Shown piece by piece: positions 8,410 to 17,348 of a stretch of 64,000 nucleotides of DNA (within the stretch, counting starts at the first letter, position 1; each line of letters starts with the position of its first letter). Position numbers and translations under genes: made by a program. This stretch comes from Clostridium thermopalmarium DSM 5974 (GTDB lineage: Bacteria; Bacillota; Clostridia; Clostridiales; Clostridiaceae). Location: NCBI RefSeq assembly GCF_002995795.1, contig NZ_PVXN01000011.1:1-64000 (forward strand), in the 5' to 3' direction. The notes below the pieces were generated by a model that searched no databases, was not told the DNA's origin, and saw only the letters and a program-made list of their open reading frames with translations.

Positions 8410-8628
8410 CTACCTTTTCTTTAATGACTTTAGCATAGACGTATCCATATTAACTGCATTCTTATTCTCTTCTTCTATTTCTTTATATAGCTCTTTTCTT
8501 AAAATTGCTACATTTTTAGGTGCATTTATGCCTATTTTTACAGAACCATTTTCTATGCTGACTATGTTTATTTCTATATCTTCGCCTATAAGCAGTGATT
8601 CTCCTTCTTTTCTTTTAACAACTAACAT
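8410..8628 (-). CDS. csrA: Carbon storage regulator CsrA, translational repressor
   Basis: The 72-residue protein opens with the CsrA signature [20 protein letters not shown] and continues with [22 protein letters not shown], the strands and helix that form the RNA-binding dimer. CsrA binds GGA motifs in mRNA leaders; in Bacillus it represses flagellin translation and is antagonised by FliW. The ATG overlaps the fliW stop (TAATG), and its AAGGAGG ribosome site lies within the fliW end, so the two are probably translationally coupled. The likely target is the fliC leader at 4931-4967. Confidence 0.95.
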   Translation of the reverse strand: MLVVKRKEGESLLIGEDIEINIVSIENGSVKIGINAPKNVAILRKELYKEIEEENKNAVNMDTSMLKSLKKR

Positions 8629-9059
8629 TAGAGCTCCTCCTTGAATAATGGGTGTTTTATTAAGTATTTCTCATTATCCAATATTATTTGTTCCCCTAAT
8701 TTTTCTTTTATATTTATAATGATTGGAGCACGTAAGTTTATAGTTATATTTTCAAGCTTAGAGCTTAATGTAACTGTATTTATAACTAAAACATCTTCAG
8801 CTTTTTCTATTTTTAGCCTTTTAATAGTCTCATCACTTAACTTAAATTCATATTCACTCATAACATTGAAGGGAGAAGTTACTATAAGACCTATGTTACT
8901 ATCTTCAATAGAATGTAGTATGCTAAAAACCTCATTGTCCTTTACGGGAAAAATTATAAACTTAGTTAAATTGTCAAACCCGGGAATACCCTTTTTAAAA
9001 AATATTACATCCTTTTCACTATATTCTTGTATACCGTGATACTTTGTTTGTAGTTTCAA
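8628..9059 (-). CDS. fliW: Flagellar assembly factor FliW
   Basis: A 143-residue protein with the FliW pattern: [20 protein letters not shown] near 21-40 and the [15 protein letters not shown] segment, ending [15 protein letters not shown]. FliW binds free flagellin or CsrA, so that CsrA is released onto the flagellin mRNA when flagellin accumulates. The start is TTG at 9059 with GGGGTG seven bases upstream; this is the first in-frame codon that keeps the full domain. It overlaps csrA by one base, the usual fliW-csrA pairing. Confidence 0.94.
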   Translation of the reverse strand: MKLQTKYHGIQEYSEKDVIFFKKGIPGFDNLTKFIIFPVKDNEVFSILHSIEDSNIGLIVTSPFNVMSEYEFKLSDETIKRLKIEKAEDVLVINTVTLSSKLENITINLRAPIIINIKEKLGEQIILDNEKYLIKHPLFKEEL

Positions 9060-9081
9060 TGTTTAACACCCCGTTCTTTTA

Positions 9082-9101
9082 AAATTGACAATTGTCAATT
9101 T
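9082..9101. repeat. 20-bp perfect palindrome between flgL and fliW
   Basis: AAATTGACAATTGTCAATTT is its own reverse complement. It lies in the 48-base gap after the flgL stop. The same AATTGACAAT core occurs at 10777-10786 and near 38612, each time between genes. Confidence 0.8.
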
Positions 9102-9107
9102 GTTTCA

Positions 9108-10757
9108 TTAAAGATAGTCTATAAGTGATGGCTGCAGTACTTTAGCGCTGGTTTGAAGAGAAGCTAGATAAACTGTTTGCATAATTGCGTATTCCATAAT
9201 CTTTTCTGTTATATCTATATCTTCTGTCTCTGATAATATCTCCGTCATATTAAAGTTTGCGTCTGTATTTTTTTCTTTAGCACTGTCCATTCTGTTTTGT
9301 TTTGCACCAACCTCTGAACGAATCTTAAGTAAATTGCTTATGGCATCATCCATATTTTTCAAGTCTTCACCTGTTAACTTATCTACAGAATTTTCATCTC
9401 CTAAATGATTTACTATATCAGTAAGTATTTGACGAAGATCTAAAACTTCTCCATCGCTGTTGGTAAATTCTAGTATATCTATAGCGGATACACTATAATC
9501 CATGGTAACCCCTTGAGAAATTTGAACCTTTAACTTAGATGCTATCATTTCATATTGAATGTTTCCAATTGGTTTATCATATAGTTCATCACTTATATCT
9601 GCTACTGATGTGGAATCATCTTCTGGCTTAAGAAGCTTTATTTCATTGGTTTCAAGAGAAGTCAGTTTAATATAAGATTTTGCTCCTTCTTTCACTAATT
9701 CCGCCTTCATTTTTCCCTTTAAGTTCTCATTTTCGTTAATACCATTATTAATACTTTTTACTATCTTTTCTTCATCTGTTAATGGTTTAGTTGGTGGCTC
9801 TGGATCCTCTATTGTAGAAGTATCTATTACAACTTCTAAAGGTGTATCTTCACCATTAACTTGAAATACAAGTTTCTTTCCTTGCCAGTTATCTATGTTT
9901 GTATATTGGATTAATGTTTTAATAGGTAATTCACTTCCATCTTTATTGTAATATATTAATCTTGTATTTCCACTTTCAGCAATAGTGGTTGGTTTAACTG
10001 TTACTTTATCAGCTTCACTTGGTATTCCATCGATTACTATATTATCTCCTGTGCTGTTTATAAATCTAATAGAATTTTCGGAATAAACAGGCATTGCTTT
10101 TATTCCTTCTATGCCTGCAGCTTTTAATTGTTTGTTGATTTCATCGGATAAATCACTTAATGTAAATTTAGACATATCTATACCACTTAAATCTATTGAG
10201 CCATCACCCGTACCAAGTGGATTATCATCCTTATCAAAAAAGCTTATCTTCTTTTTCCAATCTTCAATATTATTTACTACTGTCTTGTAGTCTTCTTTAT
10301 AAATAAGCTCTCCAGTTACATCCACAGGCTTAGTCGTTCCCCTTGTACCGCCAAATATATATGCTCCATCAAAGTTTGTATTTAATATCTGAGCTAATTC
10401 TCCTATTTTTTCGTTTATTTCATCTTTTATAGCTTCTCTTTCATTAGAACTATACCCAGCATTTCCAGCAGACACCAAAAGTTCTCTCACTCTTTGAAGA
10501 ACATCTCCAATTTGACCTAAAGCTGTATCTGTTGTATTTAACCAGTTTATTGTATCTGTTATATTATTGTTATACTGCTTATTAGCATTAATATCTGTAT
10601 GTAGCTGCATAGCACGAGCAACTTTAAATGGATCATCAGAAGGTCTTCTTATTTCCTTTCCCGATGTCATCTGCTCTTGCAGCTTTTTCATATTTTCAAG
10701 ATTTACCCTCATGTCTGACAAAAAAGTGTTTGATAACATTCTGTTTGTAACGCGCAC
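9108..10757 (-). CDS. flgL: Hook-filament junction protein FlgL (HAP3)
   Basis: The N-terminus (VTNRMLSNTFLSDMRVNLENM, QMTSGKEIRRPSDDPFKVARAM) and C-terminus (MEYAIMQTVYLASLQTSAKVLQPSLIDYL) are the flagellin-like helices of FlgL. At 549 residues it is far longer than the roughly 300 of Bacillus FlgL; the extra sequence lies between the IFGG motif near 135 and about residue 440 and is acidic and strand-rich, an enlarged surface domain. The start is GTG at 10757 with GAGGAGGG six bases upstream. It follows flgK and precedes fliW. Confidence 0.93.
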   Translation of the reverse strand: MRVTNRMLSNTFLSDMRVNLENMKKLQEQMTSGKEIRRPSDDPFKVARAMQLHTDINANKQYNNNITDTINWLNTTDTALGQIGDVLQRVRELLVSAGNAGYSSNEREAIKDEINEKIGELAQILNTNFDGAYIFGGTRGTTKPVDVTGELIYKEDYKTVVNNIEDWKKKISFFDKDDNPLGTGDGSIDLSGIDMSKFTLSDLSDEINKQLKAAGIEGIKAMPVYSENSIRFINSTGDNIVIDGIPSEADKVTVKPTTIAESGNTRLIYYNKDGSELPIKTLIQYTNIDNWQGKKLVFQVNGEDTPLEVVIDTSTIEDPEPPTKPLTDEEKIVKSINNGINENENLKGKMKAELVKEGAKSYIKLTSLETNEIKLLKPEDDSTSVADISDELYDKPIGNIQYEMIASKLKVQISQGVTMDYSVSAIDILEFTNSDGEVLDLRQILTDIVNHLGDENSVDKLTGEDLKNMDDAISNLLKIRSEVGAKQNRMDSAKEKNTDANFNMTEILSETEDIDITEKIMEYAIMQTVYLASLQTSAKVLQPSLIDYL

Positions 10758-10776
10758 TTTATACCCTCCTCAAATT

Positions 10777-10832
10777 AATTGACAATGCACACTGGACAAT
10801 TTAAATTATAAATTTATAGTCCACTGTCAATT
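10777..10832. repeat. Interrupted inverted repeat between flgK and flgL
   Basis: Nested arms AATTGACA/TGTCAATT (10777-10784, 10825-10832) and TGGAC/GTCCA (10793-10797, 10819-10823) surround an A/T core that is itself nearly palindromic. It fills almost the whole flgK-flgL gap and could fold into a long hairpin in the transcript. Confidence 0.65.
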
Positions 10833-12717
10833 ATCTTTTTAAGCCATTTATCACCACATCTAAAAGTTCATCAACGGTTGATATAATTTTTGCATTGGCT
10901 TGGTAGGCATGTTGATATTGGATTAAGTTTGCCATTTCTTCATCTAGTGAGACCCCTGAAATAGAGTCTCTTCTCTGTTGAAAGCTTAAGAGAAGTGTTT
11001 CTTGGTTTTTTACAACTCTTGCTGCTTCCTGCCCCTGAATTCCTAATTTATCTATGGTATCTTTAAAATAGTTATCTATGGTCATTCCTTTTATGTCGCT
11101 TTTTATAGTATTTAATCCTAAATCCATATTATATTGAAGTTCTTTTATAAAGTCACTTCTGGTAGTTTCATCTCCAATGTTTTGTATCTGCAATAAAGTA
11201 TTTCTAAGCTGGGCTATGGCTAAAGCTCTCTTACCATCTTTTTCACCATCTATACTATTCAAATCTGCAGTAGCAAACTTATCATCATTTGTTCTAGTCT
11301 TTATCTGCATTACATCATCCACAAGCTGCTTGTTAATGGATATGTTCCCTGCAGTTATTTCACTCTCATGATCTAAAGCTGAGGATAGATTATCTATTTC
11401 TCCATTATACAATACTCTCTTACCAGCAGCAGTAGTTTCATAAACAGTAGTTTCAGAATTTACAAAGAAAGGAGTATAATCCTTATCTACTTTGCCGTCA
11501 CTTCCATCATTAGGAACCCCACTGTGAATGGCATTAACAGAAAAAGCTAGAGCTTTTGCTAACTTATTTAACTGATCTATATAATCATCCACATCCTTCT
11601 GAACAGACATATACCCTTTTAACTCTCCTCTAAATTTATCATCTTTCAGCTCAAAAAGGGCTAGATCATTTATGTCTACAGTAGCTCCATCTTCAATAGC
11701 CTCTCCATCTTTGGTGAGAGCTAATCCATTCGCAGCATCATTGTTATCATCTTTTTGAGACCATAGTATTCTACATTGATCTAACTGTTTAAACTTATCT
11801 TCACTATCGATTCCAGTTACAGTAATAGTTCCTATGTTATCTTTATCACCGTTTTTATAATAAGTAATCGTATAGCTAGATACTCCGCTATCAAAATTTT
11901 CAGGTTCTATGCTTTTTATATAAGAAAATCTTCTTACTGCATCGTTTGGATTTTTTCTAACTAATAGTGAATCCTCTCTATCAGTCTGTCCACTTTCATC
12001 TGTAGGTCTAAGATTTATTGAATAAAAGTCATCTTGTTCTATATTTATATTAAATTTTTCACTGAGTTCATCTAAGAGAAGATCTCTACTGTCTAACAAA
12101 TCGTTAGGCTCCATTCCAGAAACTTTTACGCTGATTATTTGTTGATTTAATTTATCTATTTTTTCTAAAATAGCATTAATATCAAAAACTGCCTGACCTA
12201 TAGATTCTTGAGCATTTTTTTTGATCTCAATTAATTGATTATAAGTATGATTTAGTTCATCTGCTAAAGCTGAGGCTTGAGTTATAAGAACTGTTCTTGT
12301 ATTGGAGCTTTCAGGCTGCTTTGATACCTGCTCCCAGGCATTGAAAAATTGTCCTATTAAATTTGAAAGTCCAGTATCAGATGGTTCGTTAAACACACCT
12401 TCTACCTCGCTTAAGTATTTATCCCTTATTTCATATTGTCCTAGTGTACTCTTTTCATTTCTAACTTGAAAATCCATGAAAGTATCTCTTATCCTTTGAA
12501 TTGTTGCTACATTTACTCCAGTTCCAATCTGACCTGGTCCTGATGCAGAATTCATGCTAGGCATACAAAAAGGTCTTGTAGTTTCCATTATGGCTCTTTG
12601 TCTTGAATATCCTTCCGTATTAGCATTAGCTATATTATGTGATGTTGTATTTATAGCCTGCTGCTGTGCAAACAATCCACTTTTTCCTATATTAAAAGTT
12701 CCAAATAAACCAGACAT
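10831..12717 (-). CDS. flgK: Hook-filament junction protein FlgK (HAP1)
   Basis: The 628-residue protein starts with the flagellar rod/hook signature GTFNIGKSGLFAQQQAINTTSHNIANANTEGYSRQR and ends with the FlgK C-terminal helix (SLDEEMANLIQYQHAYQANAKIISTVDELLDVVINGL). The central part is the variable D2 region. FlgK joins the hook to the filament with FlgL. The ribosome site AAGGGGTG fixes the start. It lies after flgN, its likely export chaperone. Confidence 0.95.
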   Translation of the reverse strand: MSGLFGTFNIGKSGLFAQQQAINTTSHNIANANTEGYSRQRAIMETTRPFCMPSMNSASGPGQIGTGVNVATIQRIRDTFMDFQVRNEKSTLGQYEIRDKYLSEVEGVFNEPSDTGLSNLIGQFFNAWEQVSKQPESSNTRTVLITQASALADELNHTYNQLIEIKKNAQESIGQAVFDINAILEKIDKLNQQIISVKVSGMEPNDLLDSRDLLLDELSEKFNINIEQDDFYSINLRPTDESGQTDREDSLLVRKNPNDAVRRFSYIKSIEPENFDSGVSSYTITYYKNGDKDNIGTITVTGIDSEDKFKQLDQCRILWSQKDDNNDAANGLALTKDGEAIEDGATVDINDLALFELKDDKFRGELKGYMSVQKDVDDYIDQLNKLAKALAFSVNAIHSGVPNDGSDGKVDKDYTPFFVNSETTVYETTAAGKRVLYNGEIDNLSSALDHESEITAGNISINKQLVDDVMQIKTRTNDDKFATADLNSIDGEKDGKRALAIAQLRNTLLQIQNIGDETTRSDFIKELQYNMDLGLNTIKSDIKGMTIDNYFKDTIDKLGIQGQEAARVVKNQETLLLSFQQRRDSISGVSLDEEMANLIQYQHAYQANAKIISTVDELLDVVINGLKR

Positions 12718-12745
12718 TTTAACACCCCTTTTTAATAACTAGTTA

Positions 12746-13183
12746 TTATCTTATTATTTTTCCATATCCATTGTAGGTCTTTGCTTGACGATCAGGATTT
12801 AGTGTTAATAGCATCCTATTAGTAAAGCTAAGACCTTGTTTTATTAAAAGCTCATTAGTATCTTTTTGAAGTTGTATCTCATGCAATAAGCCTCTGATTT
12901 TTTTAAAACTATTTTCCAATTCTTTATCCTTCATTTCCTCAATTAATTTACCAAAAGTTTTATTTTCTAGTAAACCTTTTGTTATATCTCTTCTTCTGAG
13001 CTCTAAACTTGCTATTTGTTGATTACATTTTTGTATCTTCTCCACCACTGCTTCCATATTGAAAACATCATTTTTTACTATATATAAGTGCTGCTCTTCT
13101 AAAAGATTAAGCAAAACTCCAAAAACCTTTAATTGAAGCAGCATTAATTCCTTAAGCTGTAACTTTATTTCATTGTTAGTCAT
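12746..13183 (-). CDS. flgN: FlgN-type export chaperone
   Basis: A 145-residue, nearly all-helical protein with heptad character (NEIKLQLKELMLLQLKVFGVLLNLLEEQHLYIV; SLELRRRDITKGL) and a basic C-terminus (DRQAKTYNGYGKI) typical of FlgN. FlgN chaperones FlgK and FlgL to the export gate. GAGGTG lies eight bases before the ATG. The order flgM-flgN-flgK-flgL is the usual Firmicute one and supports the assignment, since FlgN proteins diverge strongly. Confidence 0.88.
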   Translation of the reverse strand: MTNNEIKLQLKELMLLQLKVFGVLLNLLEEQHLYIVKNDVFNMEAVVEKIQKCNQQIASLELRRRDITKGLLENKTFGKLIEEMKDKELENSFKKIRGLLHEIQLQKDTNELLIKQGLSFTNRMLLTLNPDRQAKTYNGYGKIIR

Positions 13184-13205
13184 GGTGTCACCTCACTTTT
13201 AACGG

Positions 13206-13475
13206 CTAGTATTTTTTCATTGCTTCTATCATTTTTTCTGCTACAAGCCTAGCATCTACCTTATAAGCTCCTTTTGAAATTTCATCTCTTATTTTTTCTA
13301 GCTTTTCCTTAGGCATTGAGGTTATATCTCCTTCTGCAAAGGAACTTAGAGTTTTTCCAAGGCTTGATATTTCCACAGTGTCCTTTTTAGTTATCTCCTT
13401 GTTTTTTTCAAACCCTTTTTTATTTATTTCATACATATTTATAATTTTATTCACTGATGTTCCCGTAACCTTCAT
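13206..13475 (-). CDS. flgM: Anti-sigma factor FlgM
   Basis: An 89-residue protein with the FlgM layout: disordered polar N-terminal half (GTSVNKIINMYEINKK, DTVEISSLGKTL) and a C-terminal sigma-binding helical half (MPKEKLEKIRDEISKGAYKVDARLVAEKMIEAM). It inhibits sigma-D until the hook-basal body is complete and FlgM is exported. GAGGAGAG precedes the ATG. Its own gene has a sigma-D promoter just upstream, so it is probably part of a negative feedback loop. Confidence 0.93.
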   Translation of the reverse strand: MKVTGTSVNKIINMYEINKKGFEKNKEITKKDTVEISSLGKTLSSFAEGDITSMPKEKLEKIRDEISKGAYKVDARLVAEKMIEAMKKY

Positions 13476-13510
13476 TTCTCTCTCCTCGATTCCATATTAA
13501 TCTTAATTTA

Positions 13511-13537
13511 TTATCGACTTGTATTTGTATAAGTTTA
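13511..13537 (-). promoter_or_regulatory. Sigma-D promoter of the flgM operon
   Basis: TAAA (13534-13537) and GTCGATAA (13511-13518) lie 15 bases apart. The start point would be near 13504, about 29 bases before flgM. It would drive flgM-flgN-flgK-flgL-fliW-csrA-flaG. Confidence 0.8.
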
Positions 13538-13590
13538 TAGCAATATTATAAAAAGTCCATAAGCATGCAAGAATTAATTCATATTTAAAC

Positions 13591-13643
13591 AAAGAATAAG
13601 AGTGTTGAATTAAACTTCCTTCAATTCAACACTCTTATTCTTT
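13591..13643. terminator. Strong terminator after fliY
   Basis: A 21-bp stem (13591-13611 with 13623-13643) with an 11-base loop lies between the fliY stop and the flgM promoter. T-rich tracts follow the stem on both strands. It ends the chemotaxis/motor-switch transcript and makes flgM depend on its own promoter. Confidence 0.88.
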
Positions 13644-13709
13644 TTATATTAAACTTTCCATTAAACTTCTAAACGCTCTAAAATTCCAAAACATCTCCGC
13701 CACTCTTGT

Positions 13710-14933
13710 CTATCCTTTTAAAGATTTAATCCTTTCTTCATTACTTACTATACTTACAATCCTAACGCCAAAGTTTTCGTCAACAACAACAACTTCTCCA
13801 TAAGCAACCTTTTTTCCATTAACATATATTTCCACAGGCTCCTCAGCAAGCTTATCAAGTTCTATTAAAGATCCTGTACCAAGAGCTAGAACTTCCTTTA
13901 TGGTCTTTTTGGTTTTACCAAGAACCACCGAAATTTCAAGAGGTACATCCAGTATTAAATCTATGTTTTTAGGCGCTGAATTTACAGCTACCTCTTCAAG
14001 GGGCTGAAAATTTGCGCGCTGAATGTTTACAGGCTGCTGAGGCATAGTATACTGAGGCTGATAATAAGTTTCTGCCGGCTTAGGCTCCACAATAGATTGT
14101 GGTGATGCATTTGCAGCTTGATGATGAGCATGGGATTCATTCTTTTGTGCTTGTGATGGGATTTCATCCTTTTTTGAATTTGTTTGTGATTCATCTTCTT
14201 GTCCCATCATTATAGATACAATTTTTTTAGCAGTTTCCATAGGAAGAATTTGCATAATATTGCTGTCAACTAAATCGCCAATAGTAAGTTTAAACGAAAC
14301 CTTAACTATTTCTTCATCTTCGTCTATACTTTCTGATAATGGCATATCAGAAGAGCCTGTCCATATTCTAGAAATTGGAGGAGAAATATTTACTTCTCTT
14401 GAAAACATAGTTGCCATAGAAGTAGCTGCAGAGCCTATCATTTGATTCATGGCCTCGGAAACAGCACTCTCTTCAATTTCTGTAAGTTCTTGCTTTGGCT
14501 CTATCTTTCCATCTCCACCCATCATTAAGTTTGCAATTACTGCTGCATCTGGAATTTTCATCACCAATAAATTTCCACCTACAATACCACTTGTGAATTT
14601 TACTTCTAGAGCTATATTAGGAATCTCAAAAGTATTTCTTAATTCTTTTAAAGTGGTCACTGTTACTTCTGGTGTGGTTATATTAACTGGATTATTTAAT
14701 ATTGTAGAGAGGGCTGTCGATGCTGAACCCATGGATATATTTCCTATTTCTCCTAGTAAATCTATTTCTATATCCGAGATAGAACAGTGTTTAGCAGATT
14801 CTTCTTTTTTAGTTTCTGATATGTTTTCTGAAGCGGAGTCTTCAGAAGATGGATTATCAGATGGATAAGTTTCGCCCCCATTTAGTAGAGCATCTATTTC
14901 ATCCTGAGAAAGGAATCCATTATCGCTACTCAT
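13710..14933 (-). CDS. fliY: Flagellar motor switch phosphatase FliY (FliN-fused)
   Basis: From the ATG at 14933 the protein is 407 residues. It has an N-terminal peptide like that of FliM (FLSQDEIDALLNGG), which binds CheY-P; two CheC-type phosphatase helices (LLGEIGNISMGSASTAL and AVSEAMNQMIGSAATSM, each with the E..N pair); a Gln/Pro-rich linker; and a C-terminal FliN/SpoA domain (LDVPLEISVVLGKTKKTIKEVLALGTGSLIELDKLA). It is both a C-ring component and a CheY-P phosphatase. The start overlaps the fliM end by eight bases, with AGGATGTGG upstream; further in-frame starts to 14954 are less likely. Confidence 0.94.
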   Translation of the reverse strand: MSSDNGFLSQDEIDALLNGGETYPSDNPSSEDSASENISETKKEESAKHCSISDIEIDLLGEIGNISMGSASTALSTILNNPVNITTPEVTVTTLKELRNTFEIPNIALEVKFTSGIVGGNLLVMKIPDAAVIANLMMGGDGKIEPKQELTEIEESAVSEAMNQMIGSAATSMATMFSREVNISPPISRIWTGSSDMPLSESIDEDEEIVKVSFKLTIGDLVDSNIMQILPMETAKKIVSIMMGQEDESQTNSKKDEIPSQAQKNESHAHHQAANASPQSIVEPKPAETYYQPQYTMPQQPVNIQRANFQPLEEVAVNSAPKNIDLILDVPLEISVVLGKTKKTIKEVLALGTGSLIELDKLAEEPVEIYVNGKKVAYGEVVVVDENFGVRIVSIVSNEERIKSLKG

Positions 14934-15921
14934 AGTTTTCCACATCCTTATCAATAATATCTAATATTTGAACACCTCTGTTTTTACCTATAATTCCTGG
15001 TTTCGCCCACATATATGGCTGATTTTCAACTACCATTTTAACAGGATCTGAAGTTTTATTATCTAAAGTTATTACATCCCCTATAGAAAGGTTTAAAAAA
15101 TCCCCAACTGTAATGTTAGTAGTTCCAAGTATTGTTGTAAGAGGTAATTCAATAATATCCATTCGCTTTCTAAGTTTTTGTTTTGATTCCTCTAATATTT
15201 CTATATCGTTTTCTCTAAACCAGTATTGAACCACAAGCTTATCTAACAGTTTCTCTATGCTCAAATAAGGTATACAAATATTAATAAATGTATTATTTCC
15301 ACCCATTTCTGCTGAAAAAGTGATTAATGCAACTGGCTCATTAGGAGCCAGTGTCTGATTCAATGCTGGATTTGTTTCCAAGCCTTCAATTTCTGGTTCA
15401 ACATCTAGTATATCTTCCCATGCAAGTTTAAGGTTAGATATTAGCCCTTTATTTACTTGCTTTATTATATTTTTATCTATATCGGTGAATTCCCTCAACT
15501 TATATTGACCTACACCTGACCCTCCAAGAAGTACATCTATAATCTGGTAAACAAACTGTGGATTTGTTTCAAACAATATAGACCCACTAAGAGGAGGCAT
15601 TTTAAATATAGTCAATATTGTAGGATTAGGGACTGAATGAATAAATTCCTCATAAGTTATCTGCTGTACAGTCTCTATCTTAATTTTAACATTGGTTCTA
15701 ACTTGTGCTGTTAAATAGTTCGAAATTATCCTTGCAAAATTATCATGAACTAGCTCCAATGTTCTTATATGATCCTTTGAAAACTTCTGAGGACTTCTAA
15801 AATCATAGGGTTTAACCTTTTGTTTTTCTTCTTCATTTTCCAGTTCCTCAGGATTCAATTCACCAGAGTTCAGGGCAGATAAAAGGGCATCTATTTCACC
15901 TTGTGTTAAAATGTCTGCCAT
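14926..15921 (-). CDS. fliM: Flagellar motor switch protein FliM
   Basis: The 331-residue protein has the N-terminal CheY-P-binding peptide (ILTQGEIDALLSAL at 4-17), the CheC-like middle domain (YDFRSPQKFSKDHIRTLELVHDNFARI; GGSGVG) and the C-terminal SpoA/FliN-like domain (LTTILGTTNITVGDFLNLSIGDVITLD). It is the C-ring switch component that reverses rotation on binding CheY-P. Start supported by GAGGGA upstream. It precedes fliY with overlap and follows a CheW gene. Confidence 0.95.
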   Translation of the reverse strand: MADILTQGEIDALLSALNSGELNPEELENEEEKQKVKPYDFRSPQKFSKDHIRTLELVHDNFARIISNYLTAQVRTNVKIKIETVQQITYEEFIHSVPNPTILTIFKMPPLSGSILFETNPQFVYQIIDVLLGGSGVGQYKLREFTDIDKNIIKQVNKGLISNLKLAWEDILDVEPEIEGLETNPALNQTLAPNEPVALITFSAEMGGNNTFINICIPYLSIEKLLDKLVVQYWFRENDIEILEESKQKLRKRMDIIELPLTTILGTTNITVGDFLNLSIGDVITLDNKTSDPVKMVVENQPYMWAKPGIIGKNRGVQILDIIDKDVENYE

Positions 15922-15941
15922 GTTTGTCCCTCATTTCTATA

Positions 15942-16343
15942 CTAATTTGCAAAAAGCTTATCTATATCTATAAGGGTTACTACTCTATCCTTGAAATTAA
16001 TAACACCTTTTATATAGGGCTTTTTATAATCCTCAATCTTTTCTATAATATTCTCCTCTATTTCTAGTACTTCATCTACTTGATCAACAGTTATTCCAAC
16101 CTGCTCCTCTTCCATCTTTAATATAATTATATTGCTTTGTCCTTCATCTTGTTTTTTAGGAATGTTTAGCAATAGATTTATATCTAAAAGGGAGATAACG
16201 TTTCCTCTTAAATTTATTAATCCTTTTATATGGCTGGGTGCCTTTGGAACTTTTGTTATTTCCATCATATCATTTATACCTTGAATCTTTGATGTTTCAA
16301 CAGCAAACTGTTCATCTTCAAGCTTAAATATAACAACTTGCAT
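15942..16343 (-). CDS. cheW: Chemotaxis coupling protein CheW
   Basis: A 133-residue single CheW domain (QVVIFKLEDEQFAVETSKIQGIN, KVPKAPSHIKGLINLRGNVISLLDINLLLN, YIKGVINFKDRVVTLIDIDKLF). CheW links receptors to the CheA kinase at the membrane arrays. GGGGGA precedes the ATG. A second cheW lies at 21764-22216; this copy lies next to cheY and fliM. Confidence 0.94.
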   Translation of the reverse strand: MQVVIFKLEDEQFAVETSKIQGINDMMEITKVPKAPSHIKGLINLRGNVISLLDINLLLNIPKKQDEGQSNIIILKMEEEQVGITVDQVDEVLEIEENIIEKIEDYKKPYIKGVINFKDRVVTLIDIDKLFAN

Positions 16344-16357
16344 ATTTATTCCCCCTA

Positions 16358-16717
16358 TTAGCCTATAGCTTTTCTAATAGCCTCAAGTACCCTATCTGCT
16401 TGGAAGGGCTTTACTATAAAATCTCTTGCTCCAGATCTTATAGCATCCATTACCATGGTTTGTTGTCCCATTGCGCTGCACATGATTATTTTAGCTGAAG
16501 GATCAAAGGCCTTTATAGCCTTTACTGCCTCTATACCATCCATATCTGGCATTGTTATATCCATTGTAACCACATCTGGTCTTTCTGATTTATATAATTC
16601 TACAGCTTTAATACCATTACTAGCCTCTGCAACCACTTCATGTCCATTTTTTTCTAATATATCCTTTATCATCATTCTCATAAAAGCAGCATCATCAACA
16701 ATTAATACTCTAGCCAT
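16358..16717 (-). CDS. cheY: Chemotaxis response regulator CheY
   Basis: A 119-residue stand-alone receiver domain with the acidic pair Asp8-Asp9, phosphoacceptor Asp53 (TMDITMPDMDGIEA), a Ser in CSAMGQ and Lys in VKPF near 104. CheY-P binds the FliM and FliY peptides and changes motor rotation. TGGAGG lies upstream of the ATG. It follows cheC, whose product dephosphorylates it. Confidence 0.96.
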   Translation of the reverse strand: MARVLIVDDAAFMRMMIKDILEKNGHEVVAEASNGIKAVELYKSERPDVVTMDITMPDMDGIEAVKAIKAFDPSAKIIMCSAMGQQTMVMDAIRSGARDFIVKPFQADRVLEAIRKAIG

Positions 16718-16733
16718 GTGTCTATAACCTCCA

Positions 16734-17336
16734 TTAATTTACTCCTAATGTATTTAATATTTTTTTCAATGAACCAGGCATTGGAATATAGTAAAAATGT
16801 CCACTGATTTCTTCATGTTTATTCTGCAGAAATCTAGTTTCCAAATCAAGAACCTGGTCATCAAACTGTCCTGATTCAATAAAAGTTGTAGATAATATAG
16901 CTCCCAACATATCATAAGTAACAGCTGGCACTGAAGGAATTATTACTAAGTTAGTAAATTTAGCTATAGAATTCATATATGAGGAAGCTATTATATTACC
17001 TATTTCACAAAGGACTGAATTGCCCATTTCTGTTTGTTGGTCTGATTCTTCTACAATTAAAGTTTTTATAATTTCATCTGCAGTATTTTTTTCAAGGACA
17101 AATAATATATTGCCAGGTATATCACCAAGAACTCTTACAATGATACCTATAACGACTTTTTCTGCTCCTTCCCCTGAAAAAACTTCATCAAAAGGCAAAA
17201 TGTTAACTGCAGGTACTGTCATATCAATTTTTTTATTTAACAGCTGAGACATAGCTGTTGCTGCATTACCAGCTCCAATATTCCCTACTTCTTTTAGTGC
17301 ATCCAACTGCATAGGCGTCATATCTAGGTAACTCAT
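16734..17336 (-). CDS. cheC: CheY-P phosphatase CheC
   Basis: The 200-residue protein has both CheC active-site helices: LDALKEVGNIGAGNAATAM near 12-30 and LCEIGNIIASSYMNSI near 108-123, each carrying the essential E..N pair. CheC dephosphorylates CheY-P and is stimulated by CheD, which is also encoded here. The two-site form corresponds to B. subtilis CheC. AAGGAGGAG precedes the ATG. Confidence 0.95.
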   Translation of the reverse strand: MSYLDMTPMQLDALKEVGNIGAGNAATAMSQLLNKKIDMTVPAVNILPFDEVFSGEGAEKVVIGIIVRVLGDIPGNILFVLEKNTADEIIKTLIVEESDQQTEMGNSVLCEIGNIIASSYMNSIAKFTNLVIIPSVPAVTYDMLGAILSTTFIESGQFDDQVLDLETRFLQNKHEEISGHFYYIPMPGSLKKILNTLGVN

Positions 17337-17348
17337 TCAAACTCCTCC

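Noticed and set aside
8641-9039. A long plus-strand open frame opposite fliW
   Set aside because: Entirely antisense to a well-conserved gene, with no ribosome site; several similar antisense frames over che, fli and nifJ genes were dropped for the same reason.
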